Positions 42,042-49,917 of a stretch of DNA of 64,000 nucleotides are shown piece by piece (within the stretch, counting starts at the first letter, position 1; each line of letters begins with the position of its first letter). Both the position numbers and the translations under genes were made by a program. The notes under the pieces are model-generated. The model made no database searches. It was not told the origin of the DNA and saw nothing but the letters and a program-made list of their open reading frames with translations. Origin of the DNA: CAZEDM01 sp964511075 (GTDB lineage: Bacteria > Zixibacteria > MSB-5A5 > RBG-16-43-9); assembly GCA_964511075.1 (NCBI GenBank), contig CAZEDM010000001.1, forward strand, positions 372,001 through 436,000. The letters run 5' to 3'.

Positions 42042-43286
42042 ATGCCCAAAAGCTTTTTTAAATCTCGCTGGAGAACCCTTTTGATCTTCCTGGCGGTAGC
42101 CGGTCCCGGGATCATCACCTCCAATGTGGACAATGATGCAGGTGGGATTGCCACCTATTCTATGGCGGGCGCGAATTTTGGCTATTCCCTGCTCTGGTCT
42201 TTGATTCCCATTATGATAGCCTTGATAATAATCCAGGAGATGAGCGCGCGCATGGGAGTGGTTACTGGCAAGGGATTGTCTGATCTCATACGGGAGAGGT
42301 TCGGCGTGAGAATCACCTTCTATCTCCTCCTGGCTCTGGTCCTGACCAATTTCGGCAATGTGATAGCTGAGTTTGCAGGCGTGGCTTCGAGCTTGGAGAT
42401 TTTCAGGATTCCCAAAACCTTATCTGTCCCCGTCGCTGCCTTTCTGGTCTGGCTCCTGGTGGTAAAGGGTTCCTACAGGTCAGTGGAGAAGGTTTTTTTG
42501 TTTGCCTGTTTATTCTATGTGACCTACATAATCTCGGGCTTTTTAGCCCAGCCGGACTGGGGTGCAGTCAGAGATGGTTTTGTCTCTCCTGAGTTTGAGT
42601 TTTCCGCAGGAAGCATAGGCATGCTCATCGGTCTGGTGGGGACTACTATCGCTCCCTGGATGCAGTTTTATCTCCAGTCTGCCATCGTGGAGAAAAATAT
42701 TAAGGTAAGGGATTATAAGGAATCCAGACTGGATGTAATTATAGGAAGCTTCATTGTGACCATAGTAGCCGGATTTATTATATTGACCTGCGCGGCGACT
42801 CTTTTCAAGGCAGGTATAAGAGTGGAGACAGCTAAGGATGCAGCTTTAGCCCTGGAGCCCTTAGCCGGTAAATACACTTCGCTGCTTTTTGCCTTTGGAC
42901 TTCTGAATGCCTCTTTGTTTGCCGCCTCTATCCTGCCTCTGTCAACTGCCTTCGTGGTGTGCGAGGGTATGGGATGGGAGGATGGGGTGAATAAAAAATT
43001 CTCTGAGGCACCCCAGTTTTACGGGCTCTATTCTCTGCTCATCTTCTTGGGTGCAGGGGTAGTCATTCTTCCGGGAATTCCTCTTTTTCCGGTGATATAC
43101 ATTTCCCAGGTGGTAAACGGGATCGTGCTTCCGGTCATCCTGATATGCATTCTCCTTATGATAAATGATAAAAAGATAATGGGGGAGTATGTGAACAAGG
43201 GGGTCTATAACTTCATCTCCTGGGCTACGGTAGCTATTCTGGTGGGCTTGAGTATAGCCTTATTAATTTTCCTACTGGGGGCTTAA
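42042..43286 (+). CDS. Nramp-related divalent metal (probably Mg2+) transporter
   Basis: The 414-residue protein has about eleven membrane helices and the Nramp/APC fold outline. The canonical TM1 motif DPGN is replaced by N28-V-D-N-D-A-G-G (SNVDNDAGGIATYS), and the canonical TM6 MPH is replaced by A204-P-W (TTIAPWMQFY). Loss of the TM6 Met, which gives transition-metal selectivity in Nramps, is a feature of the Nramp-related magnesium transporters (NRMT). The adjacent MgtE-N/CBS protein supports Mg2+ as substrate. Mn2+ cannot be excluded. The ATG has only a weak upstream AGAGATGATG. Confidence 0.82.
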   Translation: MPKSFFKSRWRTLLIFLAVAGPGIITSNVDNDAGGIATYSMAGANFGYSLLWSLIPIMIALIIIQEMSARMGVVTGKGLSDLIRERFGVRITFYLLLALVLTNFGNVIAEFAGVASSLEIFRIPKTLSVPVAAFLVWLLVVKGSYRSVEKVFLFACLFYVTYIISGFLAQPDWGAVRDGFVSPEFEFSAGSIGMLIGLVGTTIAPWMQFYLQSAIVEKNIKVRDYKESRLDVIIGSFIVTIVAGFIILTCAATLFKAGIRVETAKDAALALEPLAGKYTSLLFAFGLLNASLFAASILPLSTAFVVCEGMGWEDGVNKKFSEAPQFYGLYSLLIFLGAGVVILPGIPLFPVIYISQVVNGIVLPVILICILLMINDKKIMGEYVNKGVYNFISWATVAILVGLSIALLIFLLGA

Positions 43287-43330
43287 GTTCGCAGGGCAAT
43301 CCAACAGTATTGTTTTATCTGGCAAGGCTA

Positions 43331-43574
43331 AAGCCTATCCTTACCTTTATCCGGTAATAGGCGGCATAGAGACGCATCGCATGAGTCTCCATTTTTTTGA
43401 AAATAAAAAATGGGGACAGCTTAGATCGAAATAGCGTAGGGGGGCTAGGGAAAACGCTACTTCAACTGGCTATCCCCATAAGATATTAAGAATATACTTC
43501 TTAAATCATAATCTATTGTTTGCGTTTAGATTTCCCCTGATGTTTCTTACCAAGTTATCGGGTGAAATCTAAAA
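43331..43574. other. Dense run of strong hairpins between transporter and tRNA-Ala
   Basis: Five hairpins follow each other. GCCTA(43333-43337)/TAGGC with TTACC/GGTAA. GAGAC(43369)/GTCTC followed by seven T, a terminator for the transporter. GTCTCCATTTTTT(43385-43397)/AAAAAATGGGGAC(43405-43417), which competes with the terminator. TGGGGA(43411)/TCCCCA(43473-43478) enclosing TAGCGT/ACGCTA. TTAAGAA/TTCTTAA(43486-43504). Finally TTTAGATTTC(43525-43534)/GAAATCTAAA(43564-43573). No coding frame is visible in 43287-43616. Confidence 0.7.
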
Positions 43575-43616
43575 TCCTTTAACTTGATAAAGTTTTAAGT
43601 CACGTTACCTTCAAAG

Positions 43617-43689
43617 TGGAGCCGACGGGAGTCGAACCCGTGACCTTTTGACTGCCAGTCAAACGTTCTCCCAACTGAACTACGGCCCC
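43617..43689 (-). tRNA. tRNA-Ala (anticodon GGC)
   Basis: On the minus strand GGGGCCG pairs with CGGCTCC in the acceptor, including the G3-U70 wobble diagnostic of tRNA-Ala. The D arm has AGTTCAGTTGGGAGA. The anticodon loop CTGGCAG is on the stem TTTGA/TCAAA. The T arm contains GGTTCGACTCC. The CCA end is not encoded. Confidence 0.97.
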
Positions 43690-43729
43690 GGAATACAAAG
43701 CTCAAAAGTCGAAAATCTAAACAATGACA

Positions 43730-43757
43730 AAAATAGTCAGTAATCAGAGCTTGTCAA
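43730..43757 (-). promoter_or_regulatory. Promoter of tRNA-Ala
   Basis: Minus strand TTGACA (43757-43752), 16 bp, TATTTT (43735-43730), about 40 bp before the tRNA. Confidence 0.7.
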
Positions 43758-43873
43758 GGAAAATCTGTCGGGAAAAAGAAAGGAGAAAAGTGAAAATTGA
43801 GGATATAATATGGAATATGCAAAATGAAGAAAAGTACGTATGACTGGTTACTATCTTAGAAATATGCTACTTC

Positions 43874-43924
43874 GTAGGGGAGGGGCTTGTCCCCTCCCGC
43901 GGGCGGCCACAAGGGCCGTCCCTA
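43874..43924. repeat. Nested palindrome with GTAGGG/CCCTAC ends
   Basis: It contains GGGAGGGG-ctt-GTCCCCTCCC-like and GGCGGCC-acaa-GGGCCGTC-like hairpins inside the GTAGGG and CCCTAC ends. It sits just downstream of the M16 genes. Frames at 43840-44108 are by-products. Confidence 0.8.
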
Positions 43925-43928
43925 CAAA

Positions 43929-45239
43929 TCATTTCGATGTAAAAAGTGCCTGGTCTATTTTGGTGATGTCTCCCAATATCCCGAAATGTATGTCCTTAAT
44001 ATATCTTTTAGCAACCGAGATTATATCCTCCGGATCAAGCTTTTTTACCTCCTCTACGAATTTGTAGCTTCCCTTCCAGCCTATGCCCGATATTTCCCCT
44101 CTGGCTAAGAAATCTGCCTGAGCCTGGTTTGTCTCTAACTGCAGGTAATATTTGGTCAGGAATACATTCACTGCATCGGCTAAGTCTTTGGGAGTAACCT
44201 TTTCGGACTGTAACCTCTCCACTTCCCTCAGCATCACCTTGATGGCCGAATCAGGGTCTACCGTAGATATGTAAAGATAGCCAAAATTGGAAAGACGGGT
44301 GCTCATATTACTTCCCACAGCGTAGGTAAGATTTCTTTTGGTACGAAGCTCCTCAAACAGACGGTCGTCCAAGATGGATAAGGCGATCTTCATTGCCGAA
44401 TAATCCTGGCCCGATAGATTGGGGACCTGGTAGAACCCCATTATATAGTTTGTAGGGAGATCTTTTGACACGATCTCGATCTCCGGTTTCTGAACCTGGG
44501 GGGCAGGAGGGGGAAATCGGAAAAGGTAGCCTCCCTGGGGAAGCTGGGAAAAAGTCTTCTCTACTTTCTCCTTGAGTTGGCTTTCTTCTAAATTTCCCAC
44601 CACCACCAGGAGGAGTCTCGAATTTACAAAATAATTTCCGTGAAAAGAACGAAGCTCTTCCAAGCTTATTCGGGCTAAGGACTCCTCCGTTCCTTTAGGC
44701 CGGTAATAATAAGGATGGCCCGCGTAGAAAAGTCTCTCGCCGATCATCTGAACATAGGGATCAGGGTTCTCCTTCTCGTTTTTAGCCGCATTTATCATTT
44801 GCTCCCGTACTAAAGTTACCTCTTTCTCAGATAGAGCTGGATTTAAGATGATGTCTGAGAACATCTCCCAGGAGCGGTCAAAATAATCAAGGATGCATTT
44901 TAGACTCAGAACCGAGTAATCGCTGTAGGCATCCGAACTTATCTGGGTTCCCATTCTATCCAGCTCTGCATTAAGTACCTCCTTGGGGAAATTTTTTGTC
45001 TCCCTTATGGAGCTATTGAGAAGCAAAAGCTCTATCCCCTGGGTGGAATCTGAAAGCAGCTGGGACCCTCCTTTAAGATAAAGCTTGGCTGCCAATACCT
45101 GATTGGTGGTTACTCTTTTGAAGATAACTTTTAACCCGTTCACCTCAAAGGTCCTGACCTCCTGAGCCTGAAGCAGAGGCGAGGTCAGAATAGCCAGGAA
45201 AAGTGAAATTAGCCCTGAAATGTAATAAAATCTTCTCAC
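43929..45239 (-). CDS. M16-family peptidase homologue, catalytically inactive partner
   Basis: The 436-residue protein has a signal peptide (cleavage near LLQAQE) and the two-lobed M16 fold. In place of the HXXEH zinc motif it has GIELLLLNSS, so the metal site is absent. It keeps the C-terminal substrate-binding segments LFEELRTKRNLTYAVGS. This matches the non-catalytic subunit of two-gene M16 proteases. It starts at GTG 45239, which overlaps the TGA of the catalytic subunit by 4 bp (GTGA), so the pair is translationally coupled and probably forms a periplasmic heterodimer. Confidence 0.92.
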   Translation of the reverse strand: MRRFYYISGLISLFLAILTSPLLQAQEVRTFEVNGLKVIFKRVTTNQVLAAKLYLKGGSQLLSDSTQGIELLLLNSSIRETKNFPKEVLNAELDRMGTQISSDAYSDYSVLSLKCILDYFDRSWEMFSDIILNPALSEKEVTLVREQMINAAKNEKENPDPYVQMIGERLFYAGHPYYYRPKGTEESLARISLEELRSFHGNYFVNSRLLLVVVGNLEESQLKEKVEKTFSQLPQGGYLFRFPPPAPQVQKPEIEIVSKDLPTNYIMGFYQVPNLSGQDYSAMKIALSILDDRLFEELRTKRNLTYAVGSNMSTRLSNFGYLYISTVDPDSAIKVMLREVERLQSEKVTPKDLADAVNVFLTKYYLQLETNQAQADFLARGEISGIGWKGSYKFVEEVKKLDPEDIISVAKRYIKDIHFGILGDITKIDQALFTSK

Positions 45240-46591
45240 AGCAAATCCTCCAGCTTTAAGTTTATCTTGCTCTGATCCTCTGGCGAGATCATCACACCTA
45301 TGATATAGGGTTTCCCCTTTATGTAAGCCTGAATGTACTTTTTGATATCCTCGCGGGTTACTTTCTTTAGATTCTCCACATAATTCAAGTAGTAATCAGT
45401 GCCGGCAGTACACCACCAGAAACCCAGACTCAGGGCGAATCGGCTTCCAACTTCCCGTGAATAGATCTCGTCAGCGCTTAATTTGTTCTTGGCATATTGC
45501 AGAAGGTCATCCGAGAAATAATCCTGCTGGTCAAATCTTGAAATCTCCTCCAGTATGGTGTTTTTCAACTGAAGGAGTTTATCCGGTGTGGTCTGGGCAG
45601 TGATCTGGATGGGGCCGGTATGCTCCTGGGTATAATACCCTATGTTACAGAAGAAGGAAAGCCCGTTTTCCACCAGGTTCTTCTGGAAATTTGAATTCCT
45701 TTGAGCCAGAATATAGGAAAAGACGTCCGCGGCATAGGTCGATTTTATATCCCTGGAAAGCGAAGGTCCCTGCCAGGCAATTGCGAGGGTAACGGTTTTT
45801 ACCGGCTGGCCGACTATCACCGCCTGGCTCTTGCTCAATGGCGGGTGAACCGGTACAGGATACTCCCTAAAAGGATTGGGTCCTTTTTCCCAGGAGCCGA
45901 AGATATCTTTTGCCAGCTCGAAGACCTGCTGGTGGTCTATGTCTCCCTCGACAATCAATGCCGAGTTATTGGGGATATAATATCTTCCCTGGATAGTTCT
46001 CATTTTCTCCGGGGTGGCAGTTTTAATGATCTCCCTGTCACCGATCACATTCTTTCTGCTGTAATATTCATACCAGAGCCTCTTGCCCATAGCCTGGTTA
46101 AGATGAAAGAAAGGGGTGGCCTCATTTCTATCATACTCTCCTAATACTACCTCCCGCTCCTTCTCCAGCTCTGCCTGATTGAAGAGCGGGGTCTCTATAG
46201 CATCCTTCATAAAGACCAATCCCGGAACCAGGCTGTCTTTGGACAGGGTGAAATAATAGTTCACAAACTCAGTCGAGGTTCCGCCATTCCAGACCATACC
46301 CAGCTCTCTTTGTCTTTCCATATATTTCTCCTGATTGGAAATAGCTTTGTTCCCCTTGAAGAACATATGCTCGTAGAGATGAGAGAGACCGTCGAATTCT
46401 GGTGATTCGGTATAGGCGCCGTTTTTGACTGCTATGGAAATGGTGGCTAAGGGGACGGAGTGGTTTTCAATGGCAATTAGCTCTAACCCATTTTCTAATT
46501 CAGAGGTGAAAATCCCATCTTTCTGGGCGTAGGATAAGGAGCAAAAAGAAAATAGCAGGAAAAGTAAAAGGCTTGTTTTTTTAAGATTCAT
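45236..46591 (-). CDS. M16-family zinc metallopeptidase, catalytic subunit
   Basis: Started at ATG 46591 (451 residues), behind GGAGG at 6-7 bp. The TTG at 46618 would add nine residues before the signal and is rejected. A signal peptide (NLKKTSLLLFLLFSFCSL... ending SYAQ) is followed by the active site H71-L-Y-E-H75 in GLSHLYEHMFFKGN and the downstream Glu segment EREVVLGEYDRNE. The fold resembles processing peptidases/pitrilysin; it degrades or processes peptides in the periplasm. The coupled inactive partner follows. The promoter lies 75 bp upstream. Confidence 0.94.
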   Translation of the reverse strand: MNLKKTSLLLFLLFSFCSLSYAQKDGIFTSELENGLELIAIENHSVPLATISIAVKNGAYTESPEFDGLSHLYEHMFFKGNKAISNQEKYMERQRELGMVWNGGTSTEFVNYYFTLSKDSLVPGLVFMKDAIETPLFNQAELEKEREVVLGEYDRNEATPFFHLNQAMGKRLWYEYYSRKNVIGDREIIKTATPEKMRTIQGRYYIPNNSALIVEGDIDHQQVFELAKDIFGSWEKGPNPFREYPVPVHPPLSKSQAVIVGQPVKTVTLAIAWQGPSLSRDIKSTYAADVFSYILAQRNSNFQKNLVENGLSFFCNIGYYTQEHTGPIQITAQTTPDKLLQLKNTILEEISRFDQQDYFSDDLLQYAKNKLSADEIYSREVGSRFALSLGFWWCTAGTDYYLNYVENLKKVTREDIKKYIQAYIKGKPYIIGVMISPEDQSKINLKLEDLL

Positions 46592-46666
46592 AAAACCTCC
46601 GTGGTTTGAAATTGCCAAATTTTCATATTTAATATACTCAAAAACACCTGATTTTGTTTCAGAACT

Positions 46667-46694
46667 ATTTTACACAAAAAAGAAGCAAAGTCAA
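46667..46694 (-). promoter_or_regulatory. Promoter of the M16 pair
   Basis: Minus strand TTGACT (46694-46689), 16 bp, TAAAAT (46672-46667). Confidence 0.6.
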
Positions 46695-46788
46695 ATGAAA
46701 TCCAATCAAGGGGGAAATGAAGAATGATAAAAAGTTCTAAGAAATTGAGCGCATTGGTTTACCGGTGCCGGAAAATAAAAAAAGAAAC

Positions 46789-46816
46789 TTGACAAGGAAA
46801 GTTGATTCAATATAAT
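46789..46816 (+). promoter_or_regulatory. Consensus promoter of tRNA-Leu
   Basis: TTGACA (46789-46794), 16 bp, TATAAT (46811-46816); both hexamers are perfect. The tRNA begins 83 bp further on. Confidence 0.75.
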
Positions 46817-46899
46817 TATGTGTTGAAACTTGAATTGATCAGATGGTTGGGTGGTGTGGTCTGATCACTAATCATCCTTCACTGATCATTTCCCTCCCC

Positions 46900-46985
46900 G
46901 CCGGAGTGGTGAAATTGGCAGACGCGCCGGACTCAAAATCCGGTGAGGCTTAAACCTCGTGTCGGTTCAACTCCGACCTCCGGCA
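46900..46985 (+). tRNA. tRNA-Leu (anticodon CAA)
   Basis: Acceptor GCCGGAG pairs with CTCCGGC, with discriminator A. Anticodon stem CCGGA/TCCGG closes the loop CTCAAAA (anticodon CAA). A long variable arm TGAGGCTTAAACCTCGT marks a class II tRNA, and the T arm has GGTTCAACTCC. CCA is not encoded. Confidence 0.97.
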
Positions 46986-47349
46986 TTGATTTTACGGGCA
47001 TTCTCAAAAACTACAAGCGAGTTAACATTTCGACTACATTTTGCTGATAACCCATAGAAACCCATAATAACCCAAGAAAACATAGCCCGAATTGGAACTA
47101 AATTGAAACAGTGGGGAGGGCGTCATCCCTCCGAAACCGAATTCACCTAAGAGAATCTGCGATAGATTCTGGAGGGCAAACTTACTTGAGTTCTTCTGAT
47201 AAAATAGCAGGTAAGGGAAGTAAGCGTTACTCACCAGTGCTAATCACTATATTTTCACTAAGAAATAGTGAGTGAGATGGTGAGGTAGTTTTATAAGCTT
47301 AGACGTATGGGTTTCAGAGATATATTTTTTCCCCCTAAACCTGTGAACT
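46986..47349. other. Non-coding stretch downstream of tRNA-Leu
   Basis: No convincing gene. It contains a small perfect palindrome AGAATCT-gcgat-AGATTCT (47153-47171) and short AACCCATA-type direct repeats near 47047-47080. No integrase, duplicated tRNA end or phage gene is present, so it is not evidence of an integrated element. Confidence 0.5.
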
Positions 47350-47661
47350 CTACGTGACGGGGCCTCGTGTAATTGCTGTCAGATCCTCCATTACGTCGAA
47401 CTGCTTTACGCTAAAATCACTCAGCGCAGGATGGTTCTTCACTTGAGCAACAAGCGCTCCTTCAAGATAGGCCTTCATTGATGCCTCATCTTTGAACAGA
47501 TAGATTCCTCCTGCTTCCTTTTCCGATTCATTTATCATCCAGATCTTCCAGAGTAGACCAGGAACAGCTGCAAATTGGTCAGCAAGGGAGGATCCTGATT
47601 TTTCGTACTCAGCTGTTGAAATATCAAACCTGAAATTCAGCTGCAAAATCTTTGCTGACAT
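47350..47661 (-). CDS. YdhR-like putative monooxygenase (dimeric alpha-beta barrel)
   Basis: The 103-residue protein resembles the YdhR family. It begins AKILQLNFRFDIS, has AAVPGLLWKIWMINESEKEAGGIYLF (parts) and DEASMKAYLEGALVAQV, a ferredoxin-like fold typical of small monooxygenases. The substrate is unknown and homologues are poorly characterised. AGGAGG precedes the ATG on the minus strand. It is a single gene with its own promoter about 75 bp upstream. Confidence 0.8.
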   Translation of the reverse strand: MSAKILQLNFRFDISTAEYEKSGSSLADQFAAVPGLLWKIWMINESEKEAGGIYLFKDEASMKAYLEGALVAQVKNHPALSDFSVKQFDVMEDLTAITRGPVT

Positions 47662-47738
47662 AGTTGTTCCTCCTTGTATTAGATGTTTCTTACTTCCTAT
47701 TTTTTATTCCTTGTCAAGATCAAGTATTAATTGATAAA

Positions 47739-47767
47739 AGTATAGGAGAATTTGATATCAGGGTCAA
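47739..47767 (-). promoter_or_regulatory. Promoter of the YdhR-like gene
   Basis: Minus strand TTGACC (47767-47762), 17 bp, TATACT (47744-47739). The rest of the 47662-47973 gap holds only a T-run and the hairpin listed next. Confidence 0.5.
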
Positions 47768-47938
47768 GAAAATAATATTGTAAACTTAGCGGATTAAGAC
47801 CCAAGAGGATAATAGGGAGTAGCCTCCGTCTATGCTTTTTTTTACTTTTGAATTGGGTGAGAGAATTTCACTGTGATTTCTGGAGTCAAACTTTCTTTTT
47901 TCTCTCTCTATCAGGAGGAAACTTCCATCGGAAGGACA

Positions 47939-47965
47939 AAATATGGTTGAGGGCCAACCATATTT
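47939..47965 (-). terminator. Hairpin just downstream of the ClC gene
   Basis: AAATATGGTTG and CAACCATATTT pair perfectly over 11 bp around a 5-nt loop. The minus-strand T-run is short, so terminator function for clc is likely but not certain. Confidence 0.55.
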
Positions 47966-47973
47966 GATTATGA

Positions 47974-49743
47974 TCAGCTCCTGCTCATCTTCTCTATCAG
48001 CTTCCGGTTATAATAGGTGATCACGTCCCCTCTTTTCAGGATTCCTACAAGTTTTCGGGGGCTGCTTCTTTCGACCACCGGCAGGGCTTCCACGTCCTGC
48101 AAGCCGAATTTCTGCAGGGCATTCAGCAGGGTCTCGTCCGGGAACAGGGTCATAGGGTTAGTGGAGACTACGTCTTTGACGATCACCAGGTCATCCAGGC
48201 TCCTTTTGGTTATCAAATTTCTTATGTCCTGAAAGGAGATGGTTCCCTCCAGGTCTCCTTTATAATCCACTACCGGGAAAAACGAGTCGCTGCTGGATTC
48301 CACGAAAGGCAAGAGCTTACCCAGAGGCATACAGTTGGAAATCGGCTCCCATTTCTGGTTCATCACTTCCCTCACCAGCACCGTCCCCAGGATACTCACG
48401 TCTTTTCCTGCTCTCAGGTTAATCCCTCTTCTGAACAGTTTCATAGTGTAAATCGATTCTCGTGAGAGCTTATGAGAGAGAAGGGTGCTCAAAACACTGG
48501 CGAGCATCACCGGAAGGATTATGCGATAATCTCCGGTCATCTCAAAGATGATGAGCATGGCAGTTAGCGGGGCATGTGTGGTCCCGGCCACCACTGCGCT
48601 CATCCCCACCAGGGCGTATGCTCCGGGAGTTGCAGTAACCTGGGGGAAAGCAAGATGAATCAGATTTCCAAAAAATCCACCTAACATCGATCCTATGAAA
48701 AGGGAAGGAGCGAAAATTCCGCCGGAGCCGCCTGAGCCTAAGGTCATAGAGGTGGCGATTATCTTCATAAAGATCAGTATAAGTAAAACCCATATTATCA
48801 TCTCCTCATGCAGGGCTGAGGTGATGGTCTCGTATCCCACCCCGAAGATATGAGGATAAAAAAAGCCGATTATTCCAATAACTAACCCGCCAAGAGCAGG
48901 CTTCAGATAATTGTTTATGCTCCAGGTCTCAAAAAAATCCTCGCATTTATACAGCATTTTTATGAACAAAACGGAAAACACGCCAGCAAATAACCCCAGG
49001 ATTATATACATGGGTATTTCCCAGATGCTGACCAGGTCATAACGGGGCACGATAAATGCAGGATAGTTCCCCAGAAAGGCACGGGAGATGACTGTGGCAA
49101 TGACTGAGGACAGAATGACCGGGCTGAAGGCATGTATGCTGAAGTCACCCAGTATGATCTCCAGGGCGAAAAGAACACCAGCTATGGGTGCATTGAAAGT
49201 AGCAGAGATCCCGGCTGCAGCTCCGCAGCCTACCAGTATTTTCATCCTTTCCTCCGACATCTTGAAGATCTGGCCAAGGGTTGAGCCCAGGGCAGAGCCT
49301 ATTTGCACGATGGGTCCTTCTCTGCCCGCAGATCCGCCGGAGCCGATACAGATGGAGGAGGCAATAGATTTTGCCAATGCGATAAAGGGTCTTATGACTG
49401 CCCCCTGCAGAGCCACTGCCAACATCACCTCAGGCACACCGTGACCCCGTGCTTCTTTTGCCAGGCGGTAAGTGATGGGAGCGATCAGAAGTCCGCCGAT
49501 CATAGGGATCAGAGGGATAAGGAATTCCGGGTGATTGGTTATCTGAAAGAAGAGTAAAGTCCCGTAATCGAAGAAAAGTATGCGGAAGAACCCGATCAGC
49601 CACCTGAAAACCAAAGCACCAAACCCACCGCCTACACCCACTACCGCTGAAAGGATAATCAGGACCTGTTGCTCGGAAAGCTTTAATTCCCTCATAGATT
49701 TCAGGGGCCAGCTGATTCTACTGGCATTAGCTTCATCTGACAT
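47974..49743 (-). CDS. ClC-family chloride channel/transporter with CBS domains
   Basis: The 589-residue protein has the ClC core. The anion-selectivity motifs GSGGSAGREGPIVQIGSA (with the gating Glu in GREGP) and GSGGSGGIFAPSLFIG are present, and multiple hydrophobic helices cover about 20-430. Two CBS domains form the C-terminal part (about 455-580: VLVREVMNQKW, SSDSFFPVVDYKGDLEG; VKDVVSTNPMTLFPDE, VEALPVVE). The gating Glu is kept, compatible with Cl-/H+ exchange. It may help ionic balance or osmotic adjustment. A long gap of 170 bp with a palindrome separates it from the ABC genes on the same strand. Confidence 0.93.
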   Translation of the reverse strand: MSDEANASRISWPLKSMRELKLSEQQVLIILSAVVGVGGGFGALVFRWLIGFFRILFFDYGTLLFFQITNHPEFLIPLIPMIGGLLIAPITYRLAKEARGHGVPEVMLAVALQGAVIRPFIALAKSIASSICIGSGGSAGREGPIVQIGSALGSTLGQIFKMSEERMKILVGCGAAAGISATFNAPIAGVLFALEIILGDFSIHAFSPVILSSVIATVISRAFLGNYPAFIVPRYDLVSIWEIPMYIILGLFAGVFSVLFIKMLYKCEDFFETWSINNYLKPALGGLVIGIIGFFYPHIFGVGYETITSALHEEMIIWVLLILIFMKIIATSMTLGSGGSGGIFAPSLFIGSMLGGFFGNLIHLAFPQVTATPGAYALVGMSAVVAGTTHAPLTAMLIIFEMTGDYRIILPVMLASVLSTLLSHKLSRESIYTMKLFRRGINLRAGKDVSILGTVLVREVMNQKWEPISNCMPLGKLLPFVESSSDSFFPVVDYKGDLEGTISFQDIRNLITKRSLDDLVIVKDVVSTNPMTLFPDETLLNALQKFGLQDVEALPVVERSSPRKLVGILKRGDVITYYNRKLIEKMSRS

Positions 49744-49851
49744 AGGAGTGAAGATAAAGAATTTTTTTGAAAATGGAAATGAATTTTTAAAAAAATCTAA
49801 ATTATTAGAGGGAAGATACGAAGGAACTTATTTTTTCAGATTTTCCATCCT

Positions 49852-49877
49852 GATGTCAGGAGTTGCCTCCTGACATC
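49852..49877. repeat. Perfect palindrome GATGTCAGGAG/CTCCTGACATC
   Basis: An 11-bp stem around TTGC, between the ABC ATPase and clc genes. It could terminate the nine-gene operon upstream of it (minus strand), although no T-run follows. Confidence 0.7.
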
Positions 49878-49917
49878 GCTCTCTGTGGAAAGGAGACTAT
49901 GGACAGTGCCTTTAAAA

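Noticed and set aside
914..43924. The repeated palindromes as a CRISPR array or an insertion sequence.
   Set aside because: Spacing is irregular, copies are scattered over tens of kilobases, there is no spacer arrangement, no cas gene and no transposase in the window.
43840..44108. Two plus-strand frames near the end of the M16 pair.
   Set aside because: They cover a dispersed palindrome and the antisense of the M16 C-terminus, with no start signals.
47034..47234. A 66-residue minus-strand frame after tRNA-Leu.
   Set aside because: Aromatic- and Ser-rich with no ribosome-binding site and no recognisable pattern; likely chance.
46900..47349. tRNA-Leu as an integration site for a mobile element.
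   Set aside because: No integrase, no repeat of the tRNA 3' end downstream and no phage-like gene; the following genes are ordinary chromosomal types.
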